Counted from the first letter of the stretch, positions 46,683 through 61,901 are shown. The stretch is 64,000 nucleotides of DNA from Vespa crabro (GCF_910589235.1 NC_060979.1:1426001-1490000); one strand, 5' to 3'. A program made the numbers and translations. Notes: generated by a model from the sequence alone, not told the origin.

Positions 46683-49600
46683 TTACAAAAATGTTCTCAA
46701 TACCGACAAATATCCCATAGAAGTTTTGAGGATCTGCAAATATTAAAGAAATAAATAATATTTATAAGGAAAAAAACAATTGTATTGTTACAGCAAGGAA
46801 CATAAATTGAAAATAGAAAAAAATCAATCATAGTGTACTTACGTCCGTGAACATGGACAAGGACAAGACAGCAAATTTGCCAGATGTTAAAAATTGCGGC
46901 TTCTTCGTTCGTGCCATACAAATAAGAAAAAATTTCGATTCTGTTACCGGTAAGTTATACCAGTCGTAATTATAAATGGCATTACCATAATTAGAACTCT
47001 AATCGAATAAAATAAATAATATTAATCAGGTAATTGATATTTCAATTGTACAAGAAATTATTGTTAGTTTATTTACTTCCTGAATAAAACACTCGCCGAT
47101 GAAACAGTAAATAAAAAGAGTGCATACCACGGCAAATATGTACACAAGGAACACGAACGATTTTAAATTATCCTTCGTTTCCTTACCCTAAAAGTGAAAA
47201 AAATGAAACGAATCGATTAAATGTTATCATATAAATTAATGACGTACATTGGATAAAAAAGAAATCAATTTTTTCTTTACATTTTCTGAATGTAAACCGT
47301 TATGAAGGGTATCTATAAAAAATGGCGGAGTTATAGTGATTATAACGTAACTGTTTCGTATAATGCTCATAAATCGAACGATGGTATCATTTACATACAA
47401 TTTCATTCAAGTATTCAATCGTTTTTTATTTTATTGCAATTCCCGAAAACTTATATGTACATACGTATATGTGCAGTTTGTTAGTTGTACAAAAAAAAAT
47501 GTGCAAAACAAAGAGTAAAATTCATTAACAATAAATTTACATGCGCTACGTCGGGAAAATAAAATTCAATGCAAGAACAACTAAATCGATCAACAATTCA
47601 CCATTACAGATTTACAAATGTGCATCCTGTACATCATTATTGTTTACACAATACAGAATCATGGTGCAATTGGTAGGAAGGAAATGGTAAAAATTGAATA
47701 AGACACTTTTAACCATGAATATAAAAGCTTTATCGAAAAACATTTTGAAGAAATTAAAGAATATTAATGAAGATTAAAGTAAGGATACTTTGTTGCTACA
47801 TCGACTTTACGGATTTACGAAAAATACGAATGAAAGTTTTAATCATTTTGAATTGGGACTTTGGCTCGTTAAACTATCATCATCGGATCCGCGATGATAG
47901 AAAACTCATTGAACATCGCTCCTTGTTTTTTAAATCAAGGAATGTCATCCATCTTTAAATTAATACAATCGTTAGGTATGGAAATTGATCTGTTTGTTTA
48001 TCAGTTTGCCATGCTAGAAGATAATTTTTGCACGAATGTGGCCGAACTTGATCAGCAAATACAGCGAAAGAAGCTTGCTAATTTCATAAAAACGAACATT
48101 AATAACAATTAAACTTTCATTCGACGATTGAAAGTTTATTACGTGGTTTTAAATTCGATGATTCAATGCAAATCTTCAAAAATACATGTTAGCTGTTCGT
48201 AAAAGGGAACTTCAAATGTGTTGAAATGTGTTATATTAGAAAGTTCTTCAAAAAATATTGAAATGAAAGGCATCAAAAATTTCCTTTATTATCTGCATTA
48301 CATTTAAGTTTTTTTGAAAGCTTGATTTTTTTGCGGAATGCTTCTTTTTTTGGATCAAAAAGAAAGTCTGATTTTTTTCAAGAAAATATAAGAGATAAAT
48401 TAAAATGTTCGACATTTTTTATAAATGTATAATTTCAAAAATTTGGCTGAATAAGTACTTATTTTATTTTTATATTTTAAGAATTATTTATGAGTAAATT
48501 ATTTCCTTTCTTTTTAATAAATAGTCATGGAAATTATCGAAAGTAACAAATTGTTTCCAATATCTATGCGAATTTCGTTTCCCCGCCATTCTTTATAAAT
48601 TTTTGTGGAAAATAGTTATGAATTTATGTTTAAAGTAAATCCTATCAAGTCAAAGGAAGTTTATTTTACTAAATTATGTATATTAGTGAACAAAATGAAT
48701 GAAAAGTGAAGGGAATGGCAAAAAAATGTTTGTTTCTTTATGCTACGAGGTTATGTACTTTGTTAAAGTGAAACAAAATGAAAATATTTGCATGGATTTT
48801 TACCGTCAGTACGAAGTAACCGGAAATACAGATATGAACGGTGGTACCCAAAATTTGCTGCATAATCGGTAAATTAAAGTTATCCTCCAATCTTTCCGTC
48901 AATCTGAAATATTATATTTCATGTATATATAAAAAGTAAAATATTACGATAGAGTTCATTATTATTGCTTGTATTTCCAATATTGAAACGAAATTAGAAA
49001 AAAATCAATATGATTTTATTTAGAAGAAAATATTTTTTTTATTTTTGATATATTGTACGACATGAAGATGATTGAAATTAATAAATAATAATAAATTTGA
49101 AATAATTAACAGGTATTGAATTAACGAATAAAATATACTGAATAAATAATTGAATAGGAAATAAAAAATAATAAATAAATGATGAAAGAACTGAATTTTT
49201 GAAGCGAGCCATCCATAAAAGAAATTATTTATTAACAAAATAACAACTAATAAATAATCGAGAAAATGAGAATATTTGTAATATGTTACAAAATGCAATA
49301 ACGTGTGTAAATATATATATGTATTTGGGTGTTCGTAAATAAACTAAAGGAATTTCTTATTAAACTTCAAAATAAAATAATTTATCATTGGTTATACATA
49401 TATTTATACACACATACACACACACACATATCAATTATTTTTATATAATCATATTTTACCTTATCAATCGATAATGTCGTAGTACAATGTTCTTCATACC
49501 CTCATGATAATTTTTAGAATTATTTAATATTGATTTCACTTTACAGGATAATATGGAGAACTGTGCAATTACTTGAATGGATAAATTGACGAACATGCAA

Positions 49601-51955
49601 TCGAATCCTACGTAACCTAATACGATACATGGTACGAATATTAGTTGATAAGCGCACATCAAAGCATAAAGCCTGCTGTCCCTTAAATCCATGATTTCTA
49701 ATGTCCTATATGGCAATTTATAACTCATGGAATTGTTTTGCTTTGCTGAAAAGTAGAAACAGAGAAAAGGAAACCAAAGTAATTTTCTTTTGAAAAATGA
49801 TTACTAAAAGATACAAAAACAAATACACTCGATTAGCTGATTAATACAAATATTCCAATTATTCATATCGACTTAATATCCGACACAATGGTAAACCATA
49901 TTTCAATCATGTAATATTATAGAGTATCCTTAAGCAATTTTTCATTTAATTAATTAATTTAAAGTTAGACACACAGTTAGATATAATTTTTTTTTTAATT
50001 ATTTTCAAATCAATTGCGACTTTGTCATTTCTTCTGTATATTTTCAAGTCACCTTTCATAAAAATATTCATGCCATAATGAGAAATATGATTCGAGATGA
50101 ATTTGAAAGCTATTGGCATTTCGAGACATTTCATTTTTTATGAAATCTTCCATAGATTTAGAGCAAATGGCAATTCAATGACGTTATATCAAATGAATAC
50201 AGTGGATTTGTTATAACTTTTTGGCTAAGCTGGTTCATTATTTTCATGGATCCATTCTTTCATTAGTATGTTGCTCGTTTATTGTTCATATTTAATGCCG
50301 ACAGTTTTTTCAGCAATTCATTATGTAACTATTCTAACTGTAGGTAGTGAATATCATTGGCAATTGGTTATAGTAATACAAAATAAATTATGACGGTGGG
50401 ATACCATCAATCGCACGATATTCAATATCAAACCTAGATTATATGTAGGTACAGCTGCTTAGTTCCGGAGAAAGTTATTGATTAGTGTCAATTCAAGTTG
50501 CTGTATAGGACTTATGGTAACAATTTATGGTAACAATTAATCATTTATGGTAACAATTAAGCTTAGGATTTATGTCACTTCGTTATCTGGTCAGTAACGA
50601 TGTGCAAATTCTTCCTCGTTGATATTAGTTCGTATTCGACAAATTGATACGGAATACAAATATCTCGATTAGATATATTTTCGATTTCATCAAGATGTCT
50701 TTGTACTGTCGACCAAGTAATCCTAAATTTATCAAAAGTTTCTCGCATTGTCATTTATGGATCATACTCAATTTGACAATGATTTCATTACATCATTATC
50801 AAATACGACAGGTCATTTACTTTGATCATCATTGGATCAAGTCTAAATAATGATTAGATCATATTGTTTGTACCAACATTAACACTTATTGACTCTCGTT
50901 ATTTACCCATAAAAATCACAAACTTATTGTTGCTTTATTTTGCAGTTGTTGCGTTAATTATCAAAAAAAAAAAAAAAAAATAAAACAACATGCAATGACG
51001 TATATATTCTTTTTTAACGTTGGCAGATCGAAATTAATTTACTTATTAAAAATATTTAGCAGAATTAACGATTATTGCATGTTAGTGCGTGTGTACAAAA
51101 GTATTTGTTTATGTGTGTGAATACATTTACTAAATCAATAATAAGTAAATAAATAAATACATAAAAAATATAATCGTTGGATTACTCTTAGTAGACTAAA
51201 GGAATTAATAAAATATATGTAAAGTATAATGTCACATATAAAAAAAAAAGAAGACAAAAATTATATATTACCAAGTTGAATTCCTTCGATGAGTCGACTT
51301 GTATAATACAATACTTCAACTACTGTCATTGAAAAGGCAATTATTATAATAAAATATGGAGGTAATTTAGTATAATTCACGAATGTCAACTTTTCCTCTT
51401 TAGTTTCGTATTTCTCAGTCAATGAAAACTCCTCAATTTCTGTGAATAATTTACGCAATGCTTCTCTGTTAATTCTGGCGATTGTAATTTTCGTAAGTGT
51501 CATTGATAATGCAATATTTTCTGCTATGTTCGATACGACATTCTCCAAAGTTTTTGGAGTCCAAAATAATTGAGCGAGTGTTAAAGAACAATGAATGGTA
51601 AGATATGTGAAAAAGAAGAGAAATATCGGAACGTAGTTCTTCAATGGCCAAATTCCCATGCATTTTAAGAACCTTGAGCTCCAAATGAATGATCTTCGGA
51701 CGTTGGCAATTCCCATTTCCTATTTTAAAAACATTCAATTGATTAATTTGTTAGATATGTTATAAATTAATTATTTAATTATGCATCTAATTACATTGTA
51801 TTATAGTTAATATATATAGTACATTCGTATACATTCATATATTGTTATTTATAATATCATATATACATATATATATTACGATACATATATATGTATAAAT
51901 TATATATTTATATGTTCATTATTAATACAACGATATGTATACATACACAGATTAT

Positions 51956-52016
<61 letters not shown>

Positions 52017-53331
52017 TATTTATGTGTATACTGATTTTAATTTCTGATAATTTTAACATGATCGTATTCATCATAATATTTTTTATTACAATGTAATAAC
52101 AAAAAAAAAAGGAATAGATATATCTGTATATTCTTTTGTTATTATATATACCTAAATCCTTATGTATTTAATTAGAATCATTAAATTAATGTTTTGATTC
52201 TTATTAAATATTAAAATATTGGAATACTTCAATATTTAAAATTAATATTTTTATGTAAATATTTCATAATAATATTCATATATTACGAAAAGAAAATTAT
52301 ATATATTAATTTACATTCATATATGTGCACAACTTTATCATCATATTAATGCATTCTTTATTACTTTATAATGGGTACATAAATAAAGCGTTACTAATTT
52401 TTTATTTCGTTAACACGACATATTTAATAAAAATAATTCACATAAAATTTGTTTGATAATAAACATGATATATTATTGCATTTTTTTTTCTATTTATTAA
52501 ACGATCTTGAAGTCCATTCAAGCTTAACTTCAACTTTTTTAAATACGTGCTTACGTTTTTTTATAATGGAAACAATCGTTGTTAAAAAAAAAAAAGAAAA
52601 AAAATTTTTTAAATATTTTCTTTACCGAACAAGAAAATTAACTTTAAGATATCATTGAATTTTTCCACTTAATAATAATAATAATAAGTAAAATAATATT
52701 TCAACTTTTGCAATCAAATAATACTTGCTATAACAACATTTTTCAAATATGCTCCGTATCCGAGATAAAGATTTTTTGTTTCAAACACCCGATATATTGT
52801 CCGTTAAAAACTTCATTCGATGATCGTTCAACGAATGAAATCAATATAATTATTAAATCTCATTGGTTCACATTTTCAACTATATTCACGAGTATAAATT
52901 AATATATAAATTTATTTAGTTTAAAAGAAAAAAGTCAAACATCAAAAACAGACAACATGAAGCTATGATTGTAGACTTGCAAAAAAAAAAACCAACTGAA
53001 ACGTCACAGAATTGTCTTCGAAGTATAAGGAAAAGTCAATAATATCTGCACGGTTATAAATGAAATTGCATGACAACAAAAATATATATAAGAAATAAAT
53101 ATTAATTCCCAAATAAAATTGCACAAAAATAATTTTCAATTGAAATAAATGTCACACACTTTGATCGATGGAAAATTATTTCCAATCACTACACTTAGGA
53201 CATCAACGACACTTTATATTCGGGACGAAAGTCCTTCTGCAATTAGAAAAAAAAAAAAAAATAGAGAAAACACAAAATAAGAGAAAAGCAAACCATGCTC
53301 TTGATCTTACTTCCATGCTATCCTTTTCCAT
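46683..53331 (-). CDS. Odorant receptor B, complete, 390 aa
   Basis: Complete 7tm_6 OR. Exons, 5' to 3', are 53331-53311, 51719-51272, 49745-49460, 48903-48804, 47187-47077, 46998-46843 and 46733-46683. Exon lengths equal those of A and C, with GT-AG introns and TAA stop. Exon 1 gives MEKDSME. Exon 2 has MGIWPLKNY before TM1. Exon 3 has LGYVGFDCMFVNL. Exon 5 has YCFIGECFIQE. Exon 6 has SGKFAVLSLSMFTD. The C-terminus is TSMGYLSVLRTFL. Exons, introns and flanks are very like those of C, pointing to a recent duplication. Residue changes are spread through exons 2, 4 and 5, so ligand tuning may already differ. Confidence 0.94.
47618..48112 (+). pseudogene. Unidentified antisense coding relic in intron 4 of OR B
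   Basis: Counterpart of 38063-38448 and 56144-56637. Pieces are ILYIIIVYTIQNHGAIGRKE, then HEYKSFIEKHFEEIKE, then VRILCCYIDFTDLRKIR. A last open frame of 72 codons (47894-48109) ends AELDQQIQRKKLANFIKT. The initial ATG is followed by TGC here (AGC in A and C). In-frame stops separate the pieces. Confidence 0.55.
50090..50865 (-). mobile_element. Old mariner fossil in intron 2 of OR B
   Basis: Diverged counterpart of 41545-42290, with the reverse-strand HTH piece STVQRHLDEI near 50710. It is more decayed than the A copy, including a local triplication of tttatggtaacaatta near 50510-50560. The site occupied by the younger mariner in A is empty here (about 49990-50010). Confidence 0.7.
51957..52013. 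repeat. (TA)n microsatellite
   Basis: About 55 bp of TA in intron 1 of OR B. Confidence 0.95.
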
Positions 53332-53724
53332 TTTATCTCTTCGAAGGTTTGCGACAGACTGACGGCAAAACGGTCGAGCGTCCTCCCTGGTAAACTTTGT
53401 TTAAAAAGTTGGTATAGGGGTATAAGGGGTTGCTTGAATAGTTAATCTAAAGTTGACGAAAAAAATGTTGGGAAAAAATACGTTTCTAACTGTTTCCATC
53501 AACGAGTTAAACTGTTACTTCGTTAAGTGTATCGATTACTGTGGGTTGTTGGGAGGGTATTAGAGGGGTATACATAAAAAATGTGCTCTCACCACTTCGG
53601 TTCACCACGTAGGACATCCCATTGTTTCACAACCCCCATGTAAAAGTTGCTATAACTTCATTGCATTTACCTCTCATTTCAACTTTTTTTCCTTATTATC
53701 TTTTTTCTTTTACTTTTTCTTCTC

Positions 53725-53761
<37 letters not shown>

Positions 53762-54060
53762 AAGAGGGTGATCATGGATATGAAGAAGAAAAGTAGCATC
53801 TCTCCCTACAGTATAATTTTCATTCTTCGTCCGGCTATAGTTCGAAGTGTTTCGGTCTATTGGAAATATAAAAATGTTTTCACTCTGCAATACTTTTCGT
53901 TCGATCGTAATTTTCGTTTTTTTTTTATGCTTTCAGTTCGGGGTAATACGACGAAGGAAGGACATTGGTTGTGACAGAATTAATGGTGGTAGTTTAAGGG
54001 AAAATATTTTTCCTCCACGGAAACATATATTCGTAAGTATTCTTTACCGTTGTCTTTTAG
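53332..54060 (-). promoter_or_regulatory. Upstream region of OR B
   Basis: Carries the same ordered blocks as A: cgtcctccctggtaaactt (53378), gttaaactgttac (53507), ctctcaccacttcggttcacc followed by cgtaggacatccc (53586-53620), a T-homopolymer of about 29 nt ending aagaaagagggtgatcat (to 53775), and aatataaaaatgttttc (53865). Confidence 0.55.
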
Positions 54061-54828
54061 TTTAGCGCTCTTCACGTTAGGGGAGTGACAAGTACAGTAC
54101 TTAAGGAAGTACATGATTTCCGGGTAGAATAGGAAACTTATCCTTTTATTTTTAATTATCAATTTTACACAAAACTTCTTTTCGTTTATTTTCAAATTAT
54201 TAATCTATATTTGCAATCCATTAATTTCTATATATCCTTAAATTTTACTTTCATTTTTTTCTCACACGAATTATGTTTTTTGTACATAACACTTGATTTC
54301 TATGAATTAAGATTTTTTTTTTTTTTTTATATACCATTAATAGTTTTTATTTATTATATTTTCTACGATGATTTCAATTAATTCATATATCAACCAGGAA
54401 ATGTTTTTGTTAATATTCTTTCTTCAGTATTACCTTTATCTTCACTTTTTCTTTCATATTTATTAGTTTATTCAATTTTAATTATATTCAAAATGTAATG
54501 TAAATGTTTGCAGATTTTGATGTTGGAATAATCAAAATATATTATAAATTTTGCGAATAGTAAATTTAGCACTTATCATTTTTACAATCAGTTAATCGAA
54601 CGATATCGTCCAATAATCGATTTTGTATATTGATTATTGAAATGCAATTAATATTTCTATAATAATTTTAAACAGATTCCTTGCAATAAATGCATAAAAC
54701 TATAGTATCTCGATATATATAGATGATATTTACATAATATCAGAAAGTTCGTTCGGTTTTCATATAAGTAAAGGGAAAAGAACATTTTTCACAGTACCAA
54801 TTTTGTTGTTGCATGATTAAGTAATATA

Positions 54829-54861
<33 letters not shown>

Positions 54862-55362
54862 ACTAAAAAGGAAAACAAATTGGGCTCATGCATATTGTTA
54901 ACTTTGAAAAAAATGGATTAATTATGCTCGGATAATTGTATGAATAATAACGATAATTTTTCTTTTAACAGACATATATTCTCTTATGTAACATACTTTT
55001 TTGAATTATACATATACATACATATTTATTTCAAATTTTCTAATAAATTTGTTTTTCCTATTAATATTATTATTATTCTCTCCTATATAACTATGGAAAG
55101 CAATAGAATCAGAAATAATTGGCTGTACATTTTAAAAAATGAGACAACTGGTGTTTTTGATGCAAATTTTCTACCCAAAAAAAGAAACTAATTGTATTGA
55201 TCGACAGTCCTAAAATTGTATTAATATTTTCTTTGACACTAATAATTAAGTGTGATACAAGTCAACAATGTATAGACAAACAATTTGTCTTCCTACGAGG
55301 GATTACGACTTAAGAAAATAAAAGATATTTCTTAGTACATAATACATTTATATAAGTTTTGT
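54061..55362. other. Intergenic between OR B and OR C
   Basis: No gene. AT-rich with a long A-homopolymer at about 54832-54859. Similar to 62590-63730. Confidence 0.6.
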
Positions 55363-58300
55363 TCACACAAATGTTCGCAGTACCGATAAATATCCAATTG
55401 AAGTTTTGAGGATCTGCAAATATTAAAGAAATAAATAATATATATAAGGAAAAAAACAATCGTATTGTTACAGCAAGGAACATAATTTGAAAATAGAAAA
55501 AAATCAATCATAATGTACTTACGTCCGTGAACATGGACAAGGACAAGACCGCAAATTTGCCAGATGTTAAAAATTGCGGCTTCTTCGTACGTGTCATACA
55601 AATAAGAAAAAATTTCGATTCTGTTACCGGTAAGTTATACCAGTCGTAATTATAAATGGCATTACCATAATTAGAACTCTAATCGAATAAAACAAATGAT
55701 ATTAATTAGGAAATTGATATTTCAATTGTGCCAGAAATTATTGATATTTTATTTACTTCCTGAATAAAACACTCGCCGATGAAACAGTAAATAAATAGAG
55801 TGCATATAACGGAAGAGATATACACAAAGAACAGGAACGATTGTAAGTTATCCTTCGTTTCCTTACTCTAAAAATAAAAAGAATGAAAAGAATCTATTAA
55901 ATTTGATCATATAAATTGATAACGTACATTGGATTAAAAAAGAAATCAATTTGTTTTTTACATTTGCTGAATATAGACCATTATGAAGGATATCTATAAA
56001 AAATGGCGGAGTTATAGTGATTATAACGTAACTGTTTCGTATAATGCTCATAAATCGAACAATGGTATCATTTACATACAATTTCATTCTAGTATTCAAT
56101 CGTTTTTTAATTCGATCAACATTTCACCATTACAGATTTACAAATGAGCATCCTGTACATCATTATTGTTTACACAATACAGAATCATGGTGCAATTGGT
56201 AGGAAGGAAATGATAAAAATTGAATAAGACACTTTTGACCATGAATATAAAAGCTTTATCGAAAAACATTTTGAAGAAATTAAAGAATATTAATGAAGAT
56301 TAAAGTAAGGATACTTTGTTGCTACATCGACTTTACGGATTTACGGAAAATACGAATGAAAGTTTTAATTACTTGAATTGGGACTTTGGCTCGTTAAACT
56401 ATCATCATCGGATCCGCAATGATAGAAAACTCATTGAACATCGCTCCTTGTCTTTTAAATCAAGGAATGTCGTCCATCATTAAATTAATACAATCGTTAG
56501 GTATGGAAATTGATCTGCTTGTTTATCAGTTTGCCATGCTAGAAGATAATTTTTGCACGAATGTGGCCGAACTTGATCAGCAAATACAGCGAAAGAAGCT
56601 TGCTAATTTCATAAAAACGAACATTAATAACAATTAAACTTTCATTCGACGATTGAAAGTTTATTACGTGGTTTTAAATTCGATGATTTAATGCAAATCT
56701 TCAAAAATACATGTTAGCTGTTCGTAAAAGGGAACTTCAAATGTGTTGAAATGTGTTATATTAGAAAGTTCTTCAAAAAATATTGAAATGAAAGGCATCA
56801 AAAATTTCCTTTATTATCTGCATTACATTTAAGTCTTTTTGAAAGCTTGATTTTTTTGCGGAATGCTTCTTTTTTTGGATCAAAAAGAAAGTCTGATTTT
56901 TTTCTAGAAAATATAAGAGATAAATTAAAATGTTCGACATTTTTTATAAATGTATAATTTCAAAAATTTGGCTGAATAAGTACTTATTTTATTTTTATAT
57001 TTTAAGAATTATTTATGAATAAATTATTTCCTTTGTTTTTAATAAATAGTCATGGAAATTATCAGAAGTAACAAATTGTTTCCAATATTTATGCAAATTT
57101 CGCTTCTTCGCCATTCTTTATAAATTTTTGAGGAAAATAGTTATGAATTTATGTTTAAAGTAAATCCTATCAAGTCAAAGGAAGTTTATTTTACTAAATT
57201 ATGTATATTAGTGAACGAAATGAATGAAAAGTGAAGGGTATGGCAAAAAAATGTTTGTTTCTTTATGCTACGTGATTATGTACTTCGTTAAAAAGAAACA
57301 AAATTAAAATATTCCGATATATTTGTACCATCAATACGTAGTAACCGGAAAGACAGATATGAATAGTGGTACCAAACAGTTGCTGCATAATCGTTAAATT
57401 AAAGTTATCCTCCAATGTTTCCGTCAATCTGAAATATTATATTTCATGTTGATAAAAAAAAAAATATTAGAGTTGATTAGCATTGTTTGTATATTCATTA
57501 TTGAAACAAAATAAGTTAAAAATCAATACAAATTTATATAGAAGGAAATATTCTTTTTTATTTTTGATATATTCAAAGACATGAGGATGATTGAAATTAA
57601 TAAATACGTAATACAATAATAAATAGTAATAAATACAACATAATGAATAGATATTCAATTAATTAATAAAATATAATAAATATATAATTGAATAGGAAAT
57701 AAAAAATGATAAAATAACAAGATATTAAATAAATCATGATAGACCTAAATTGTTGAAGCCAGCCATTCATAAAAGGAATTGTTTATTAACAAAATAATAA
57801 ATAATAAATAATGGAGAAAATGAGATAATTTGTAATATTGTGTTACAAAATACAATAACGTGCATAAATATAATATATATACGTGTTTGTGTGTTTGTAA
57901 ATCAACTGAAAAAATTTATTATCAAACTTCAAAATAAAACATACACACACACACATATCAATTATTTTTATATAATTATATTTTACCTTATCAATCGATA
58001 ATGTCGTAAGATAAGTTTCTTCATACCATCACGATAATTTTTAGAATTATTTATTATTGATTTCACTTTATAGGATAACATGGAGAACTGTGTAATTACT
58101 TGAATGGATAAATTGACGAACATGCAGTCGAATCCTACGTAACCTAATATAATAGCAGGTACGAGTATTAGTTGATAAGCGCATATCAAAGCATAAATCC
58201 TGCTGTCCCTTAAATCCATGATTTCTAATGTCCTATACGGCAATTTATAACCCATGGAATTGTTTTGCTTTGCTGAAAAGTAGAAACAGAGAAAAGGAAA

Positions 58301-60409
58301 CCAAAGTAATTTTCTTAAGAAAAATAATTACAAAAAGATACAAGAACAAATACATTCGATTAGCTGATTAATACAAATATTCCAATTATTCATATCGACT
58401 TAATATCCGACACAATGGTAAACCATATTTCAATCATGTAATATTATAGAGTATCCTTAAGTAATTTTTCATTTAATTAATTAATTTAAAGTTAGACACA
58501 CAGTTAGATATAATTTTTTTTTTAATTCTTTTCAAATCAATTGCGACTTTGTCATTTCTTCTGTATATTTTCAAGTCACCTTTCATAAAAATATTCATGC
58601 CATAATGAGAAATATGATTCGAGATGAATTTGAAAGCTATTGGCATTTCGAGACATTTCATTTTTTATGAAATAATCCATAGATTTAAAGCAAATGGTAA
58701 TTCAATGACGTTATATCGAATGAATACAGTGGATTTGTTAAAACTTTTTGGCTAAGTTGGTTCATTATTTTCATGGATCGATTCTTTCATTAGTATGTTA
58801 CTCGTTTATTGTTGATATTTAATGCCGACAGTTTTTTCAGCAATTCATTATGTAACTATTCTAACTGTGGGTAGTGAATATCATTGGCAATTGGTTATAG
58901 TAATACAAAATAAATTATGACGGTGGGATACCATCAATCGCACGATATTCAATATCAAACCTAGATTATATGTAGGTACAGCTGCTTAGTTCCGGAGAAA
59001 GTTATTGATTGGTGTCAATTCAAGTTGCTGTATAGGACTTATGGTAACAATTTATGGTAACAATTAATCATTTATGGTAACAATTAAGCTTAGGATTTGT
59101 GTCACTTCGTTATCTGGTCAGTAACGATGTGCAAATTCTTCCTTGTTGATATTAGTTCGTATTCGACAAATTGATACGGAATACAAATATCTCGATTAGA
59201 TATATTTTCGATTTCATCAAGATGTCTTTGTACTGTCGACCAAGTAATCCTAAATTTATCAAAAGTTTCTCGCATTGTCATTTATGGATCAGACTCAATT
59301 TGACAATGATTTCATTACATCATTATCAAATACGACAGGTCATTTACTTTGATCATCATTGGATCATGTCTAAATAATGATTAGATCATATTGTTTGTAC
59401 CAACATTAACACTTATTGACTCTCGTTATTTACCCATAAAGATCACAAACTTATTGTTGCTTTATTTTGCAGTTGTTGCGTTAATTATCAAAAAAAAAAA
59501 AAAAATAAAACAACATGCAATGACGTATATATTCTTTTTTAACGTTGGCAGATCGAAATTAATTTACTTATTAAAAATATTTAGCAGAATTAACGATTAT
59601 TGCATGATAGTGCGTGTGTACAAAAGTATTTGTTTATATGTGTGAATACATTTACTAATTCAATAATATGTAAATAAATAAATACATAAAAAATATAATC
59701 GTCGGATTACGCTTAGTAGCATAATGAAATTAATAGAAAATATGTAAAGTATAATTTCACATACAAAAAAAAAAAAGAAGACATAAATTATATATTACCA
59801 ATTTGAATTCCTTCGGTAACTCGATTCATATAATACAATAATTCGGCCACTGTCATTGAAGAGGTAATTACTATAATAAAATATGGAGGTAATTTAGTAT
59901 AATTTACGAATGTCAGTTTTTCCTCTTTAGTTTCGTATTTCTCAGTCAATGAAAACTCCTCGAGTTCTGTGAATAATTTACGTAATGCTTCTCTGTTCAT
60001 TCTGGTGATTGTAATTTTCGTAAGTGTCATTGTTGAGGCAATATTTTCTGCTATGTTCGATACGACATTCTCCAAAGTTTTTGGAGCCCAAAATAATTCA
60101 GCGATTGCTAAAGAACAATGAATGGAAAGATATATGAAAAAGAAGAGAAATATCGGAATGTAGTTCTTCAATGGCCAAATTCCCATGCATTTTAAGAACC
60201 TTGAGCTCCAAATGAATGATCTTCGGACGTTGGCAATCCCTAATTCCTATTTTAAAAACATTCAATGAATTAATTTGTTAGATTTGTTATAGATTAATTA
60301 TTTAATTATGCATCTGAATACATTGTATTATAGTTAATATATATATCATATTCATATATATTCATATATTGTTATTTATAATATCATATATACATGCATA
60401 TGTGTATAC

Positions 60410-60489
<80 letters not shown>

Positions 60490-61901
60490 GTATATATATA
60501 TACCTATAAATTATATATTTATATATTCATAATTAATATAATGATAAATATGCATATATAGATTATTAATATAGATGAACGTATTTATGTTTATATCGAT
60601 TTAAATTTCTTATAATATTATATTTAATTCAATTTTTTTATTATAATTAAATCACTCAAAAAAAGATATATAGATATCTATATATTCTATTATTTAATAT
60701 ATTTAAATCAATTCTATTATGTATTTTATTTGAAATATTTGATCAATGTTCGTATTATTATTAAATATTAATATTTTTCATTTACTTTAATATTCAAGAT
60801 TAATATTTTATTATGTAAATATTTAATACTATATAATAAAAAATATAAAATATTTATATATTACGAAAAGAAAATTATATATATTAATTTATATTCATAT
60901 ATGTGCACAATTTTATCATCATATTAATACATTTTTTATTACTTTATAATGGGTACATAAATAAAGAGTTACTAATTTTTTATTTCGTTAACATGACATA
61001 TTTGATAAAAATAATTCACATAAAATTTGTCTGATAATAAACATGATATATTATTGCATTTTTTTTTCTATTTATTAAACGATCTTGAAGTCCATTCAAG
61101 CTTAACTTCAACATTTTTAAATACGTGCTTACGTTTTTTTATAATGGAAAAAATCGTTGTTAAAAAAAAAAGAAACAAAATTTTTTAAATATTTTCTTTA
61201 CCGAACAAGAAAATTAACTTTAAGATATCATTGAATCTTTCCACTTAAGAATAATAATAATTAGTAAAATAATATTTCAACTTTTGCAATCAAATAATAC
61301 TTGCTATAACAACATTTTTCAAAAATGCTCCGTATTCGAGATAAAGATTTTTTGTTTCAAACACCCGATATATTGTCCATTAAAATCTTCATACGATGAT
61401 CGTTCAACGAATGAAATCAATATAATTATTAAATCTCATTGGTTCACATTTTCAACTACATTCACGAACATAAATTAATATAAAAATTTATTTAGTTTAA
61501 AAGAAAAAAATCAAGCATCAAAAACAGACAACATGAAGATATGATTGTAGACTTGAAAAAAAAAATCAACTGAAACGTTACAGAATTGTCTGCGAAGTAT
61601 AAGAAAAGGTCAATAATATCTGCACGGTTATAAATGAAATTGCATGACAACAAAAATATATATAAGAAATAAATATTAATTCCCAAATAAAATTGCACAA
61701 AAATAATTTTCAATTGAAACAAATGTGACACACTTTGATCGATGGAAAATTATTTCCAATCACTACACTTAGGACATCAACGACACTTTATATTCGGGAC
61801 GAAAGTCCTTCTGCAATTAGAAAAAAATAAAGAGAGAAAATACAAAATAAGTGAAAAGCAAACCCTGCTCTTGATCTTACTTCTATGCTATCCTTTTCCA
61901 T
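55363..61901 (-). CDS. Odorant receptor C, complete, 390 aa
   Basis: Complete 7tm_6 OR. Exons, 5' to 3', are 61901-61881, 60246-59799, 58272-57987, 57428-57329, 55867-55757, 55678-55523 and 55413-55363. Lengths equal those of A and B, with GT-AG introns and TGA stop. Exon 1 gives MEKDSIE. Exon 2 has MGIWPLKNYIPIFLFFF. Exon 3 has LGYVGFDCMFVNL, identical to B. Exon 5 has YCFIGECFIQE. The C-terminus is TSIGYLSVLRTFV. It is the sister of B, lying one duplicated unit (about 8.6 kb) downstream. Introns match B's in content and order. Confidence 0.94.
56144..56637 (+). pseudogene. Unidentified antisense coding relic in intron 4 of OR C
   Basis: Very close to the B copy but starting ATG AGC, as in A. 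Its terminal open frame (56419-56634, 72 codons) differs from B's by three residues. Stops divide the rest, so it is not a functional gene. The family is unknown. Confidence 0.55.
58620..59390 (-). mobile_element. Old mariner fossil in intron 2 of OR C
   Basis: Near-identical to the B copy, including the repeated tttatggtaacaatta, so both descend from one duplicated unit. No younger mariner is inserted. Confidence 0.7.
60380..60506. repeat. (TA)n-rich microsatellite
   Basis: Over 100 bp of TA with occasional TACA and TATG units in intron 1 of OR C. Confidence 0.93.
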
